From positions 18,626,974-18,690,973 of the forward strand of contig JASEVX010000012.1 of NCBI GenBank assembly GCA_031761405.1: a stretch of 64,000 bases of DNA, given 5' to 3'. The notes under the pieces are model-generated. The model searched no databases. It worked only from the letters and a program-made list of their open reading frames with translations, and was not told where the DNA came from. This DNA comes from Serripes groenlandicus. Its lineage: Eukaryota > Mollusca > Bivalvia > Cardiida > Cardiidae. Made by a program: the position numbers and the translations under genes. Below, piece after piece: positions 8,363 through 17,859 of the stretch (its first letter is position 1; every line of letters begins with the position of its first letter).

Positions 8363-10390
8363 TTACCAAGAGATCATGTTATTTCTGAAAATTGGCAAAA
8401 TGAAGAATGCGAAAATGATCATCTTACATCATGTAAATGTATGAAAGGAGTCCAACTTAGCCAAGAGGATATTACTCTTCTAATGGCAGCCACTGAAGAC
8501 GAGGCATTGATGTGGAATGAATTTGTATCACTAATACGATGGGGGACATTTCACCAGATATAAATGAAATAATAACATCCCTTTCAGTAGAGAATGATAT
8601 CACACATGTATCATCCAGTGCAAACTGGTTAAATGAAAAAGAAACCCCAATGAACACTTCTGATTGGAACCAAACAATAGAATATATTGAGCAAAGACTT
8701 AACTCTTCTCTGCATATTGATAACCCCTTAAATGATTTTGATGGAGAAGTGGAGGAATTGGAAAAAAGCACAGTTGAGTCTGGCAGCACATCACGAAATG
8801 TCAAGCAGGAAAACGCGAGTTTTCTTACAAAGTTCAAAGTGCCAGAATTACTGTGTAGTCACCCATCACCAGCTACTGGACGTGATGACGATATAGCCAA
8901 TCTAAAATCAATCCTGAAAGACACAGTTAAGAAATTATGTAGGACACCCGTATAGAAGGATCGAATTATCTTTGCACCCGATCATAAAATTTCAAAAAGT
9001 CTTTTCAAGTTGATGCAAGAAGATGTATTTTATCGACAATTTCTGCCAGAGTTTCCTGCTTTACATTTGCATAAATCTAAAATAGTTAACCTGTTTGGAG
9101 CATATAAAGATGCTGGACTTCTACATCTTCTAAAGTTTATGAAAGATCAGGAACAAGAGGACAACTGGATGAAGTTAATTTCTATACAGCATATTGAAAC
9201 AGCTTCAAAAAATATTACACGACTTGCAGTTGCACTTCACTTAGCCTTTAACATCGCATTTTATGAACAGCTTGAACCCAGTTACCAGCAAAAGCTTCAA
9301 AAAATATTACACGACTTGCAGTTGCACTTCACTTAGCCTTTAACATCGCATTTTATGAACAGCTTGAACCCAGTTACCAGCAAAAGTTACATAATGATAT
9401 GAACATTTGCGAGACGGCCGACCTTGAACAACATTGGGGAAAGCAACTATCAGTATTTGCTCAAAATGGATGCTCAAGAAACGTAACTTTTGCCTTACAT
9501 AGAGACTTTATGTTGCATTGCAACAAGATTGTTGCAATAATCACTGCAGAACACCTTGGTGGTGAAAATGGTCACAGGCTCCTTCTGTCAGCAATGAAAA
9601 GTTCTCTTCCATTTGCGTCCTTCTGTGTAGACCTTTTACATGAACACTACTCTGCTGGATTCTTCCATAACAATATGAAAATGACTCTTTTCTTTACACC
9701 ACATAGAAGTGGGGCCACAAATATAGCTCTGGACACACAGAGGGAAATTGATCACAAAGACGCCCTTAAAGGTTTTCGACCAAGATCAACCCTTCAAACA
9801 GTTGTACCGAGAATGGCAATAGTTGATCATCTTGCGAACTAGCAAAAGAACATTTATTTTCTGGTCCTGAAGATCTTTCAAAGTCTGATGAGACATGTTT
9901 AAAATATATATCTTCAGGGAACTTTAAAATTAACTTGACCAAGAAAGACTGGATACACATAAAACCTTTGGTTCGACTCATTGTACAAGGAAATGGGTTT
10001 GGTAGAGGAGAATCAATCATGCCTCATCATATTTATGAGTGTCAAGAAAAACCATTACCTTGCGAAATTTTGGACACACATTCTTACAATGTGGGCAAGT
10101 ATTTTTTTTAAAAATATTTTGGATTATGTAAAGAACAAGTACCTGAACTTTCAGTTCTAGATGGTCCAAGTCATTTAATCCGTAGAGCAACTGTTGGCAA
10201 AAACATAACATTAATGTGCAGAATAAGTTATAAGGCATCTAAAAATCTACCAAAGGATACCGAAGACTGCAAGCGGTACAGCATCACTGTTATAGCATTG
10301 TCATCTGTATCAAAAGGGAAAAGGGTTGTCTTGTATATGGACACTGTACAGCTTCAGACAAGTTTATTCATATTACACACCTTCACATAA
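8360..10390 (+). pseudogene. Broken gene of an unrecognised protein
   Basis: Coding-like sequence over about 2 kb with lesions. The frame opens immediately after the arm terminus (TGA at 8357), shifts near the G run at 8540, then continues from 8539 with an acidic region (DGEVEELEKS) to an in-frame TAG at 8953. It goes on in the same frame (FKLMQEDVFYRQFLPEF) to a 92-bp tandem duplication at 9201-9384 that shifts it. It resumes with TADLEQHWGKQLSVFAQNG and ALDTQREIDHKDALKGFRPR, shifts again near 9835, meets a TAA near 10109 next to a T run, and ends at a TAA at 10388. Restoring the frames in thought gives about 650 codons. Family not recognised; the multi-copy look suggests a transposon-borne or expanded invertebrate gene. 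It may be the 3' part of the gene whose 5' part lies in the arm. Confidence 0.7.
9201..9384 (+). repeat. 92-bp tandem duplication inside the pseudogene
   Basis: Two apparently identical copies, 9201-9292 and 9293-9384, beginning AGCTTCAAAAAATATTAC. Because 92 is not a multiple of three the second copy throws the reading frame. Identity of the copies implies a recent event. Confidence 0.95.
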
Positions 10391-10815
10391 TCAGTAAAAT
10401 CTAAACTTGTAGCCTCAACTAGTTATTGTGCATGAAAAGTTAAAGAAAGATTAACGGAATTGTGTCCCTATATAATAACAAGTGTACATTATTGGGATAA
10501 ACTGCCAAATATACGCTTTGTTTCGTAATTTTCGTAACCAGGTTAACGTGGTGAAAATCTTTTTTATAAAGACCATGCATAGTTCGAACATTGTGTAGAT
10601 ACTGGGTCAACACATTGAATTTTGAAAATGGACCACAACCACTTTCCCCATGTTATATTCTGTTAACAACCATTACCATCTCAAAATATATCTGACAACT
10701 ATACTTGGAATGAGAGATAGTTCTTTGCATGAATTTACCTTTCAACTGATTTGCTGTTTTCAGAGTTACATGTCTGCTGTGCAAACATATTAGCAAAACT
10801 ATGAAACATGAATAA
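10391..10815. other. No gene seen
   Basis: AT-rich sequence after the pseudogene. Near 10755-10815 (TGCTGTTTTCAGAGTTACAT, TCTGCTGTGCAAAC) there are faint traces of an M1 copy that may be the left part of the element in which the next tandem array grew. Confidence 0.35.
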
Positions 10816-10817
10816 AT

Positions 10818-12325
10818 TTGGAAGTACTGTTGAGAATCAAATTTGAAAAAAAAAAATGAGAAAAGAAGAAAAAATACATTATGAGCTATTTCCTAAAATA
10901 TTTTCAAACAAATATGGAAGTACTGTTGAGAATCAAAGTTGAAAAAACTTTGAGTAAAGAAGAAAAGATACATAATGAGCTATTTCCTGAAATATTTATA
11001 AACACGTATGGAAGTACTGTTGAGAATCAAAGTTGAAAAAACTTTGAGAAAAGAAGAAAAGATACATTATGAGCTATTTCCTGAAATATTTATAAACACG
11101 TATGGAAGTACTGTTGAGAATCAAAGTTGAAAAAACTTTGAGAAAAGAAGAAAAGATACATTATGAGCTATTTCCTGAAATATTTATAAACACGTATGGA
11201 AGTACTGTTGAGAATCAAAGTTGAAAAAAACTTTGAGAAAAGAAGAAAAGATACATTATGAGCTATTTCCTGAAATATTTATAAACACGTATGGAAGTAC
11301 TGTTGAGAATCAAAGTTGAAAAAAACTTTGAGAAAAGAAGAAAAGATACATTATGAGCTATTTCCTGAAATATTTATAAACACGTATGGAAGTACTGTTG
11401 AGAATCAAAGTTGAAAAAAACTTTGAGAAAAGAAGAAAAGATACATTATGAGCTATTTCCTGAAATATTTATAAACACGTATGGAAGTACTGTTGAGAAT
11501 CAAAGTTGAAAAAACTTTGAGAAAAGAAGAAAAGATACATTATGAGCTATTTCCTGAAATATTTATAAACACGTATGGAAGTACTGTTGAGAATCAAAGT
11601 TGAAAAAACTTTGAGAAAAGAAGAAAAGATACATTATGAGCTATTTCCTGAAATATTTATAAACACGTATGGAAGTACTGTTGAGAATCAAAGTTGAAAA
11701 AACTTTGAGAAAAGAAGAAAAGATACATTATGAGCTATTTCCTGAAATATTTATAAACACGTATGGAAGTACTGTTGAGAATCAAAGTTGAAAAAAACTT
11801 TGAGAAAAGAAGAAAAGATACATTATGAGCTATTTCCTGAAATATTTATAAACACGTATGGAAGTACTGTTGAGAATCAAAGTTGAAAAAAACTTTGAGA
11901 AAAGAAGAAAAGATACATTATGAGCTATTTCCTGAAATATTTATAAACACGTATGGAAGTACTGTTGAGAATCAAAGTTGAAAAAACTTTGAGAAAAGAA
12001 GAAAAGATACATTATGAGCTATTTCCTGAAATATTTATAAACACGTATGGAAGTACTGTTGAGAATCAAAGTTGAAAAAAACTTTGAGAAAAGAAGAAAA
12101 GATACATAATGAGCTATTTCCTGAAATATTTATAAACACGTATGGAAGTACTGTTGAGAATCAAAGTTGAAAAAACTTTGAGAAAAGAAGAAAAGATACA
12201 TAATGAGCTATTTCCTGAAATATTTATAAACACGTATGGAAGTACTGTTGAGAATCAAAGTTGAAAAAAACTTTGAGAAAAGAAAAAGAAATACATTATG
12301 AGCCATTTCCTAAAATATTTGCAAA
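10818..12325 (+). repeat. 16-copy tandem array of a 94-95 bp unit
   Basis: Monomers start at 10818, 10913, 11007, 11101, 11195, 11290, 11385, 11480, 11574, 11668, 11762, 11857, 11952, 12046, 12141 and 12235. Each reads GGAAGTACTGTTGAGAATC, then the dyad CAAAGTT-GAAAA-AACTTTG, then AAGAAAAGATACATTATGAG and CTATTTCCTGAAATATTT. Length varies only in the A run (94 or 95). The first and last units are the most diverged, the middle ones nearly identical, as in an array homogenised by unequal exchange. The second half of the unit matches the M1 core (GAGAAATTGCTCATTATGAG). Confidence 0.97.
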
Positions 12326-12380
12326 TGTTTAGTTTTGCTCTAGAGGTGTCAAATGCTGTATGTATCAGGGAAATGGTTAA
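12326..12380 (-). mobile_element. M1 MITE end adjoining the tandem array
   Basis: After the last monomer the sequence runs AGAGGTGTCAAATGCTGTAT then CAGGGAAATGGTTAA, a recognisable diverged L end on the right. This supports growth of the array inside an M1 copy. Confidence 0.55.
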
Positions 12381-12421
12381 CTTTTCTTTTTATCTTCAAA
12401 TACTTATCTGACTTATTTTAT

Positions 12422-12634
12422 TTAAACCCTTCCCTTATACAAACACTTTCTGATTCCATGATGCGGACACATTTCGAAAATCATTGTGAAAAATAGAGAA
12501 TTTTCTCATTATTAGCAATTCTCCTTTGATACATGCAGGTATTATACTATCATTCACAGAGATTTTCCATATTTTTGCTTAGATGTTTTTCAAAGTCGTC
12601 TACTGCAGATTTGTTGTATGTGGGAAAAGTTTAA
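12422..12634 (+). mobile_element. M1 MITE, complete
   Basis: TTAAACCCTTCCCTTATAC at the left; GTCTACTGCAGATTTGTTG and TATGTGGGAAAAGTTTAA at the right. The core hairpin is partly decayed (TTCTCATTATTAGCAATTC). Confidence 0.85.
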
Positions 12635-13180
12635 TATGTATTTCAAATGTATTTCCACAGATAAAATGAATAACAATCATGTATTCTCTTGTCTGAACTA
12701 AAGGTAGCTAGACATCTTTTAAAACACAGAAGAGTTTTCACTTTGTGACCTGACCCAAACTATATTCTGTCCACTAGTGGAGATGTTATCTGTGTACCGT
12801 TACCTATAGCACCATGGGGAGAGGTAATGGTCATTTGATAAACGCTGTGAAAATCAATTGACATGCCAGATTGATTCTTATCTGAACAGAACGAGAATAC
12901 TCTCGAGGAAGTCCTAAGACTGGATAGGAATTCAGGGGCCATTTACAATTTTTTTAAGAATATAGAAGAGGCAAAAAAATCCAGACTAGTTTAACAGGCG
13001 GAAAGGCATAATCTTAAAAAGATTCTGAGTGTCATAATTGCTGGCTGTAGAAGTTAATTGACTGTAAAACCCGGGAACCAGAACCCTCTTAATTCCTCGT
13101 AAAATACAGTGAAATGTAGTGCTGGTTACCTGCAAATGATCATTCCACACATACTCAAGCAACACATCAAGTATGAATGA
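12635..13180. other. Mostly featureless; weak exon candidate inside
   Basis: No repeat of the named families. On the minus strand 12804-12881 is bounded by an acceptor-like TTCTGTTCAG and a donor-like GTAACGG and would encode 26 codons around GMSIDFHSVYQMTITSPHG; the same strand as the C1 exon. This is weak evidence only. Confidence 0.3.
12804..12881 (-). CDS. Possible internal exon (weak)
   Basis: 78 bp (a multiple of three) between TTCTGTTCAG and GCTATAG|GTAACGG on the minus strand, reading GMSIDFHSVYQMTITSPHG. It has the strand of the C1-domain exon 20 kb upstream in gene order. The peptide is not recognised and the open frame extends a little beyond both sites, so it could be chance. Confidence 0.2.
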
Positions 13181-13306
13181 TCCATAGATATTTGATTGGA
13201 TTGCTTGGAGTTTTACAACACTTTCACAAGAAAATTCAGTTATGGGCTAACAACCCACAACCCTGAGAACCAAGGTGGGCAGCCATTACTACCATTTTTT
13301 TCATTA
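13180..13306 (-). mobile_element. SINE-C fragment
   Basis: GGATTGCTTGGAGTTTTACA...CAACCCACAACCCTGAG and CCATTACTACCATTTTT match the SINE-C body in reverse orientation. It ends at an M1 copy and lacks a tRNA-like head. Confidence 0.6.
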
Positions 13307-13519
13307 CTACAAATCTGAAGCAGACGACTTTGAAATAATCTAGGCAAATTAAGCTATTGAAAATCTCTAAAAACTAAAACATGGTTATTGAATAAAGTTA
13401 AAAACAATGTGGCAAAAGGAGAAATTCCTCATTAGGATCAATTTCTCCTCCTGCCACGATGTTTAAAATTTGTCTGCTGCAGTTGCGCCAAAATGCATTC
13501 GCATAAATGAAAGAGTTAA
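13307..13519 (-). mobile_element. M1 MITE, left terminus lost
   Basis: Begins at ACAAATCTGAAGCAGACGAC without CCCTTTCCC and ends with AATGAAAGAGTTAA. Core GAGAAATTCCTCATTAGG with TCAATTTCTCC. Confidence 0.8.
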
Positions 13520-13669
13520 TCTGAACAAGACTGCACACTGTGTAATACAGTATTCATCAATTAGTTAATTAATTGTCTTGTGCAATCAGACACTAATTGA
13601 TCGACCTCTCATCCTCTTTCTCACTGATCTTTGATCTGTATTGAGGAATGTGCTGTTGCCCAGTGCTAA

Positions 13670-13800
13670 GTTTGGTATATAACCCTGTATTTCAACAATG
13701 GCCCAGGGCTAAGTTTGGTATATAACCCCGTTTTTCAACAAGTTTTCAGTTATATCACGGCATTTCCTTGGTGAGTTACCTGAATACTACTCAGCCAGTT
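13670..13800 (-). mobile_element. SINE tail fragments
   Basis: Two direct partial copies of GCTAAGTTTGGTATATAACC (13659-13685 and 13710-13730), then TTTTCAACAAGTTTTCAGTT and ATATCACGGCATTTCCTTGG, the tail-side body of a SINE-C type element. Confidence 0.5.
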
Positions 13801-13836
13801 GCAAGCATTGAAGAGTTTGGACAGGCTTCCCAGATG

Positions 13837-14090
13837 CATCCTCGGTTACCCATGCAGGCTATTCATAAACTATATGATACCCTGGACAAATTGGCTAGCG
13901 AAACTTCGTGAAGCATGACTATTAGTAGCACTTCCCGACCAATGAAATTTTCGTATCGAATGAGGTTTGTGTCATGGGACCAATCAAGCGGCTGGATTTC
14001 ACCTCATTAATTATTAATGAGTACGAGACTTTTACAGCCACTTTGCCCAGGGTAGCATATATTTTATGAATAGCCTGGGTACTGAGGATG
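13837..14090. mobile_element. MITE family M2 (CATCCTCGG termini), copy 1
   Basis: Terminal inverted repeats of about 50 bp: CATCCTCGGTTACCCATGC... at the left and ...AGCCTGGGTACTGAGGATG at the right, both containing the ATACCCTGG/CCAGGGTA words. Flanked by CCCAGATG on both sides (8-bp target duplication). Long TIRs with an 8-9 bp duplication suggest a Mutator-like non-autonomous element. Sister copies at 58436 and 59387. The minus-strand ORF 13922-14161 is inside it and not a gene. Confidence 0.85.
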
Positions 14091-14520
14091 CCCAGATGTG
14101 CACTGGTCACAGTTGATTGCCATTTTGCCAAGACAGGTTTCCTAGCCTGGTAAGTCACCAATTGATCATGAATTTACAATCCCAATGATATTCCTGAAAT
14201 ACTGTCACAAAAGGTCAGTAGCCCCCAAATATAAACAATTACTTGTTATGAATGCAAGTGCTTGACTTTAGCAAGCATTTAGGGAAAAGGTCTAAGATAT
14301 TGTTCAATGAATATATGAGTGTTCCAAGAAACACATATAACACCTTCAGGAATATTTCCCCAGAATGTAATGTAATTGGATTTAACAAAAACATTGGGTT
14401 TAGTTCTGTTAGAATCTACTGGTAATAAATAGGCTTAAACCAAATTCTCTTTAATTTGCAAGTACTAAAACTGTCCTAGTCCAATTACCCATATTTCCTG
14501 TGTTAACTATCTACCCATCT
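14091..14520. other. No gene seen
   Basis: AT-rich spacer between M2 and the next M1 copies, with no repeat family I recognise. Confidence 0.4.
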
Positions 14521-14729
14521 TTATCCCTTTCCCAGGTACAACAAAACTGCAGCAGAAAACTTTGAAAACATAAATTGAAAAAGAAAAAAAAAAAAATCTG
14601 CCTTAATGAAAGCATTATTATAATGAATAGATTGAAAAAAATTCGCAAAATGAGAGATTGCTCACACTGTTTTTAAAAGTAGTCTGCTGTAGAAGCATCA
14701 AAATGCGTCTGCAAGTTGGAAAGGGTTAA
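14521..14729 (-). mobile_element. M1 MITE
   Basis: TTATCCCTTTCCCAGGTAC at the left, GTTGGAAAGGGTTAA at the right. An A-rich run (near 14576-14597) expanded inside. The core is short, having lost one side of its hairpin. Confidence 0.85.
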
Positions 14730-14739
14730 CTACCTATCT

Positions 14740-14878
14740 TTATCCCTTTCCCACATACAACACATCTGCAGTGGACTACTTTGAAAATATATAGTGATTT
14801 CTTCTTTTGCTACAATGTTTTCAAAATGTGTCTGTTGTCAATGCTTCATAAATATGTTTGTAAGAGGGAAATGGTCAT
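14740..14878 (-). mobile_element. M1 MITE, internally deleted
   Basis: TTATCCCTTTCCCACATAC to GAGGGAAATGGTCAT, only about 139 bp, missing the central half. Confidence 0.8.
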
Positions 14879-14953
14879 AAATACAAGAAGTATGTGTAAC
14901 TGAACTATTATTATCAATTAGGGATGCATTTCCTGCTTGTCAATCAATCAGAC

Positions 14954-15188
14954 TTGACCCTTTCCAACATGTACTAGACATTTTTTGATGCACCAGCCTG
15001 TAGCAGACAACTTTTGAAAACATCGTGGCAACAGGATAATTTGCATGCTCATAAATAACTATTTCTACAGTGTCCACTATGTTTTAAATATTCAAATCTA
15101 TTCAATAATTATTCTTTCATTTATAGAGGCTTTCAAGATATATTTTCCAAGTCATCTGTTCAGATTTTTGGTATGTGAGAAAAAGTAA
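14954..15188 (+). mobile_element. M1 MITE, old copy
   Basis: TTGACCCTTTCCAACATG at the left; GTCATCTGTTCAGATTTTTG and TGTGAGAAAAAGTAA at the right. Both TTAA sites are mutated. Confidence 0.75.
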
Positions 15189-15254
15189 ACTTTCTCCTTG
15201 ATATGCTAATCAATAAACTCTTTCATATTGAATACGGCTGATCAATGGACATGA

Positions 15255-15446
15255 GGAATCCGCTGTGGTCAAGTGGTTAGCCCAGTCGCGGCACTACAGT
15301 TATGGTGGAGTGCCCTTGGGCAAGGCACATATTCTAGCCTAGTACTGGTTTGTTTACCCAGGGATCATGAATAATTAGATTTAATTGCGCGCTAAATGAC
15401 CTTAGCTGTCGATGAGCCATAAAACAATAAACATTCATTCATTCAT
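15255..15446 (+). mobile_element. SINE-B, complete with target duplication
   Basis: tRNA-like start CCGCTGTGGTCAAGTGGTTA (A box), then CTTGGGCAAGGCACATATTC, AGTACTGGTTTGTTTACCCA and GGGATCATGAATAA, ending in (ATTC)n. Flanked by a perfect 13-bp duplication TCAATGGACATGA (15242-15254 and 15447-15459). The 3' part (GCGCGCTAAATGACC..GATGAGCC) differs from the other SINE-B copies, so it is a chimeric or distinct subfamily. Confidence 0.9.
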
Positions 15447-15494
15447 TCAATGGACATGAAAACTTGTATCAATTTTTAAAAGTATGATTAGCTA

Positions 15495-15595
15495 ACAGAG
15501 CATAAAGATCATTGTGGCGTCAGAGGAGAAATTGCTTTCACAAGTTCTCAGCAGCAGGAATGTCAAATGTAATCTGTATCAGGTAAAAGGTGAAC
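15495..15595 (-). mobile_element. M1 MITE fragment
   Basis: ATCATTGTGGCGTCAGAGGA and GAAATTGCTTT, then TCTGTATCAGGTAAAAGGTG. Highly decayed. Confidence 0.45.
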
Positions 15596-15674
15596 CAATT
15601 ACCACTAATTGGTTAGTAACTAGGCTTCACAGTTATTGATCACTCCATTTATCTTAACATATATACCTTCTGCA

Positions 15675-15888
15675 TAGCCCTTTCCCACATGCATCTCACA
15701 GTATTTGAACGCATCTGTAGCAGAGGACGTTTGAAAACAAAAGTAATTTCTCCTTTAATTAGCTAATTAGCTCTATTTAATAATAGCACTTTCATTTATA
15801 GAGATATTCAATAATTTTGAGCAGATGTGTTTTCTGCCAGCTTCTGAAGATTAAAATGAAATGTATGTAAGAAAGGTTTTAAATTCCT
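15675..15888 (+). mobile_element. M1 MITE, old copy
   Basis: GCCCTTTCCCACATGCATC, then CTGTAGCAGAGGACGTTTG, and TATGTAAGAAAGGTTTTAA at the right. Confidence 0.7.
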
Positions 15889-15958
15889 GCAATTGAATGA
15901 GTCAGGCAATGTATTCTGATCTGGGAGGCTTCTAATTGAGAGAAATAGTAGAAATTGC

Positions 15959-16115
15959 TTATACCCTTTCCCACATACAACCAATCTGCAGGCTGCAGCC
16001 GACGACTTTGAAGACATTATGTCAAAAATATGGTAAATCTAAACGTGAAGCAACAGTTATTGAATAGAGTTAAAAATATTGTGCCAAAAGGAGAAATTGC
16101 TCAGTTTTCATGCTG
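15959..16115 (-). mobile_element. M1 MITE, truncated by the next copy
   Basis: TTATACCCTTTCCCACATAC with a duplicated CTGCAGGCTGCAG box; runs to GAGAAATTGCTCAGTTTTC and stops shortly before the next M1. Confidence 0.8.
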
Positions 16116-16121
16116 CACTGA

Positions 16122-16354
16122 TTAACCCTTTTCCACATACAGAGACATTCTGATGCCTCGACAGAAGACAATTTTTTTAAAAACATTTTAGCAAAAGATG
16201 AAATTGCTCATGATGAGCAATTTCAACTTTTGCAAAAATGTTTTCAATTTAATTCAATAATTATTCTTGCATCAAAGAATATTATCCATTATAATTAACT
16301 AAATAATTTCAAGGTCGTCTGCTGCAGATTTGTTGTATGTGGAAAAAGGGTTAT
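16122..16354 (+). mobile_element. M1 MITE, complete
   Basis: TTAACCCTTTTCCACATAC at the left; GTCGTCTGCTGCAGATTTG and TATGTGGAAAAAGGGTTAT at the right. Core GAAATTGCTCATGATGAGCA is a clear hairpin. Confidence 0.9.
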
Positions 16355-16356
16355 TC

Positions 16357-16580
16357 TTAACCCTTTCCCTCATACGACAATTCTGCAGCAGAAAACTTTT
16401 AACATATTTTGTCAAAAGAATAGAAAATCTTAATAATTGAAAGGATAACCTATGACTAAAAGTGGAAAACATTGTGGCAAAAGGAGAAATTGCTTGTTTT
16501 GAGCAATTTCTTCTTTTGTCACTATGTTTTCAAAAAGCTGCAGAGGCGTCGGAAAGCGTCTATATGAGGGAAAGTGTTAA
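16357..16580 (-). mobile_element. M1 MITE, young subfamily
   Basis: Starts only 2 bp after the preceding copy; TTAACCCTTTCCCTCATACG to TATGAGGGAAAGTGTTAA. The ORF at 16462-16716 starts in it and is a MITE translation. Confidence 0.92.
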
Positions 16581-16777
16581 TCTAAAGCACAAGTCATGTC
16601 TCAGAAGTGAAATGGCCTCCATGGAGATCCGAAAAGACATGTGTGCATGGCATCCCACCAACATACAAATCAAATTAACATGGACCTTCAAGTTGGCTGC
16701 CAAAACAATAAAATAAAACTTTCAAACACAATATAACAATGTTGGTCTAATTCTCTTGTTCTTACCACATGCCTGCG

Positions 16778-17008
16778 TTAACCCTTTCCCTCATATTAGA
16801 CGCTTTCTGATGCATATGCAGCAGACGGCTTTTTGAAAACATAGTGACAAAAGAAGAAATTGCACAAAACGTGCAATTTCTCCTTTTGCCACAATGTTTT
16901 CCACTTTTTGTCATAGGTTATCCATTCAATTATGGAGATTTTCTATATGTTGACAAAATACGTTCAAAGTCGTCTGCTGCAGAATTACCGTATGAGGGAA
17001 AGGGTTAA
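16778..17008 (+). mobile_element. M1 MITE, full-length
   Basis: Good example of the family: TTAA, CCCTTTCCCTCATAT, then ACGCTTTCTGATGC, GCAGCAGACGGC, a hairpin GAAATTGCACAAAACGTGCAA, TTTCTATATG-type AT stretch, GTCGTCTGCTGCAGA, TATGAGGGAAAGGG, TTAA. CCC/GGG ends directly at TTAA identify a piggyBac-type non-autonomous element (established trait of that superfamily). No transposase is present in any copy. Confidence 0.93.
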
Positions 17009-17104
17009 CCCCTTTTTTCCCACCTGCCCATGCATTTACAGCATGACGAGCCATTTTCTCCTTTTGCCGCAATGTTTTCTAACTTCTCAATAAATATACT
17101 TTCA
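17009..17104 (+). mobile_element. M1 MITE fragment
   Basis: CCCCTTTTTTCCCACCTGCC, CATTTTCTCCTTTTGCCGCA, ATAAATATACTTTCA; truncated where the next M1 starts. Confidence 0.65.
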
Positions 17105-17440
17105 TTAAACTCTTTCACACATATAGAAGCTTTCTGACACCTCTATAGCAGATGACTTTTGAAAAACAAAGTTGCAAAAGAAGAAATTGCTCAAAACAAG
17201 CAATTCCTCCTTTTGCCACAGTGTTTTCGACAAAATTTAAAATTTGGTCACTTATTTATAGAGAGTTTCCATATGGCTACATGTGTACAAAGCAGATTTG
17301 ATGTATGTCGGAACGAGTTAAAGAGATCTATGTCCAGTATTTTAAAGTGGTTTACTGCAGATTTGTTGTATGTGGGAAAATGTTAAAGAGATCTATGTCG
17401 GTCTACTGCAGATTTGTTGTATGTGGGAAAGGATAAAACA
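17105..17440 (+). mobile_element. M1 MITE with triplicated R end
   Basis: TTAAACTCTTTCACACATAT starts a copy whose first R end (GATGTATGTCGGAACGAGTTAA) is followed by AAGAGATCTATGTC and two further R ends, TACTGCAGATTTGTTGTATG at 17345 and 17402. A short tandem duplication (AAGAGATCTATGTCSGT unit) has multiplied the terminus. Confidence 0.8.
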
Positions 17441-17494
17441 GTTTGCTGTTAGAGGGGAATGGGCGGATGAAATTTTCATTTACAATTTTCAAAA

Positions 17495-17723
17495 TTAACC
17501 CGTTCCCCATATGACAATTCTGCAGCGGACGACTTTGAACATATTTCGTCAAAAAATAGAAAATCTCTATAAGTGAATGGCTAACCTATGACTAAAAGTG
17601 GAAAACATTGTGGCAAAAGGAGAAATTGCTCGTTTTGAGCAATTTCTTCTTTTGTCACTATGTTTTTAAATAGCTGTCTGCTGCAGAGGCGTCAGAAAGT
17701 GTTTATATGAGGGAAAGGGTTAA
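17495..17723 (-). mobile_element. M1 MITE, complete
   Basis: TTAACCCGTTCCCCATATGA to TATGAGGGAAAGGGTTAA; hairpin TTGCTCGTTTTGAGCAA intact. Confidence 0.92.
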
Positions 17724-17859
17724 TTCAGCAGATCACTTCTAAAAAACTTTGTGTCAAATGGAGAAATTAATCATAATAATATCTAATTTTCAGTTGTCTG
17801 CTAATTTAGTGAAATATTGAAGATAAAACTGGAACATCTGAAAAATTGGAAGTATTTGT

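Noticed and set aside
10818..12325. CRISPR-like array
   Set aside because: Units are contiguous 94-95 bp tandem repeats without unique spacers, in a eukaryotic repeat context.
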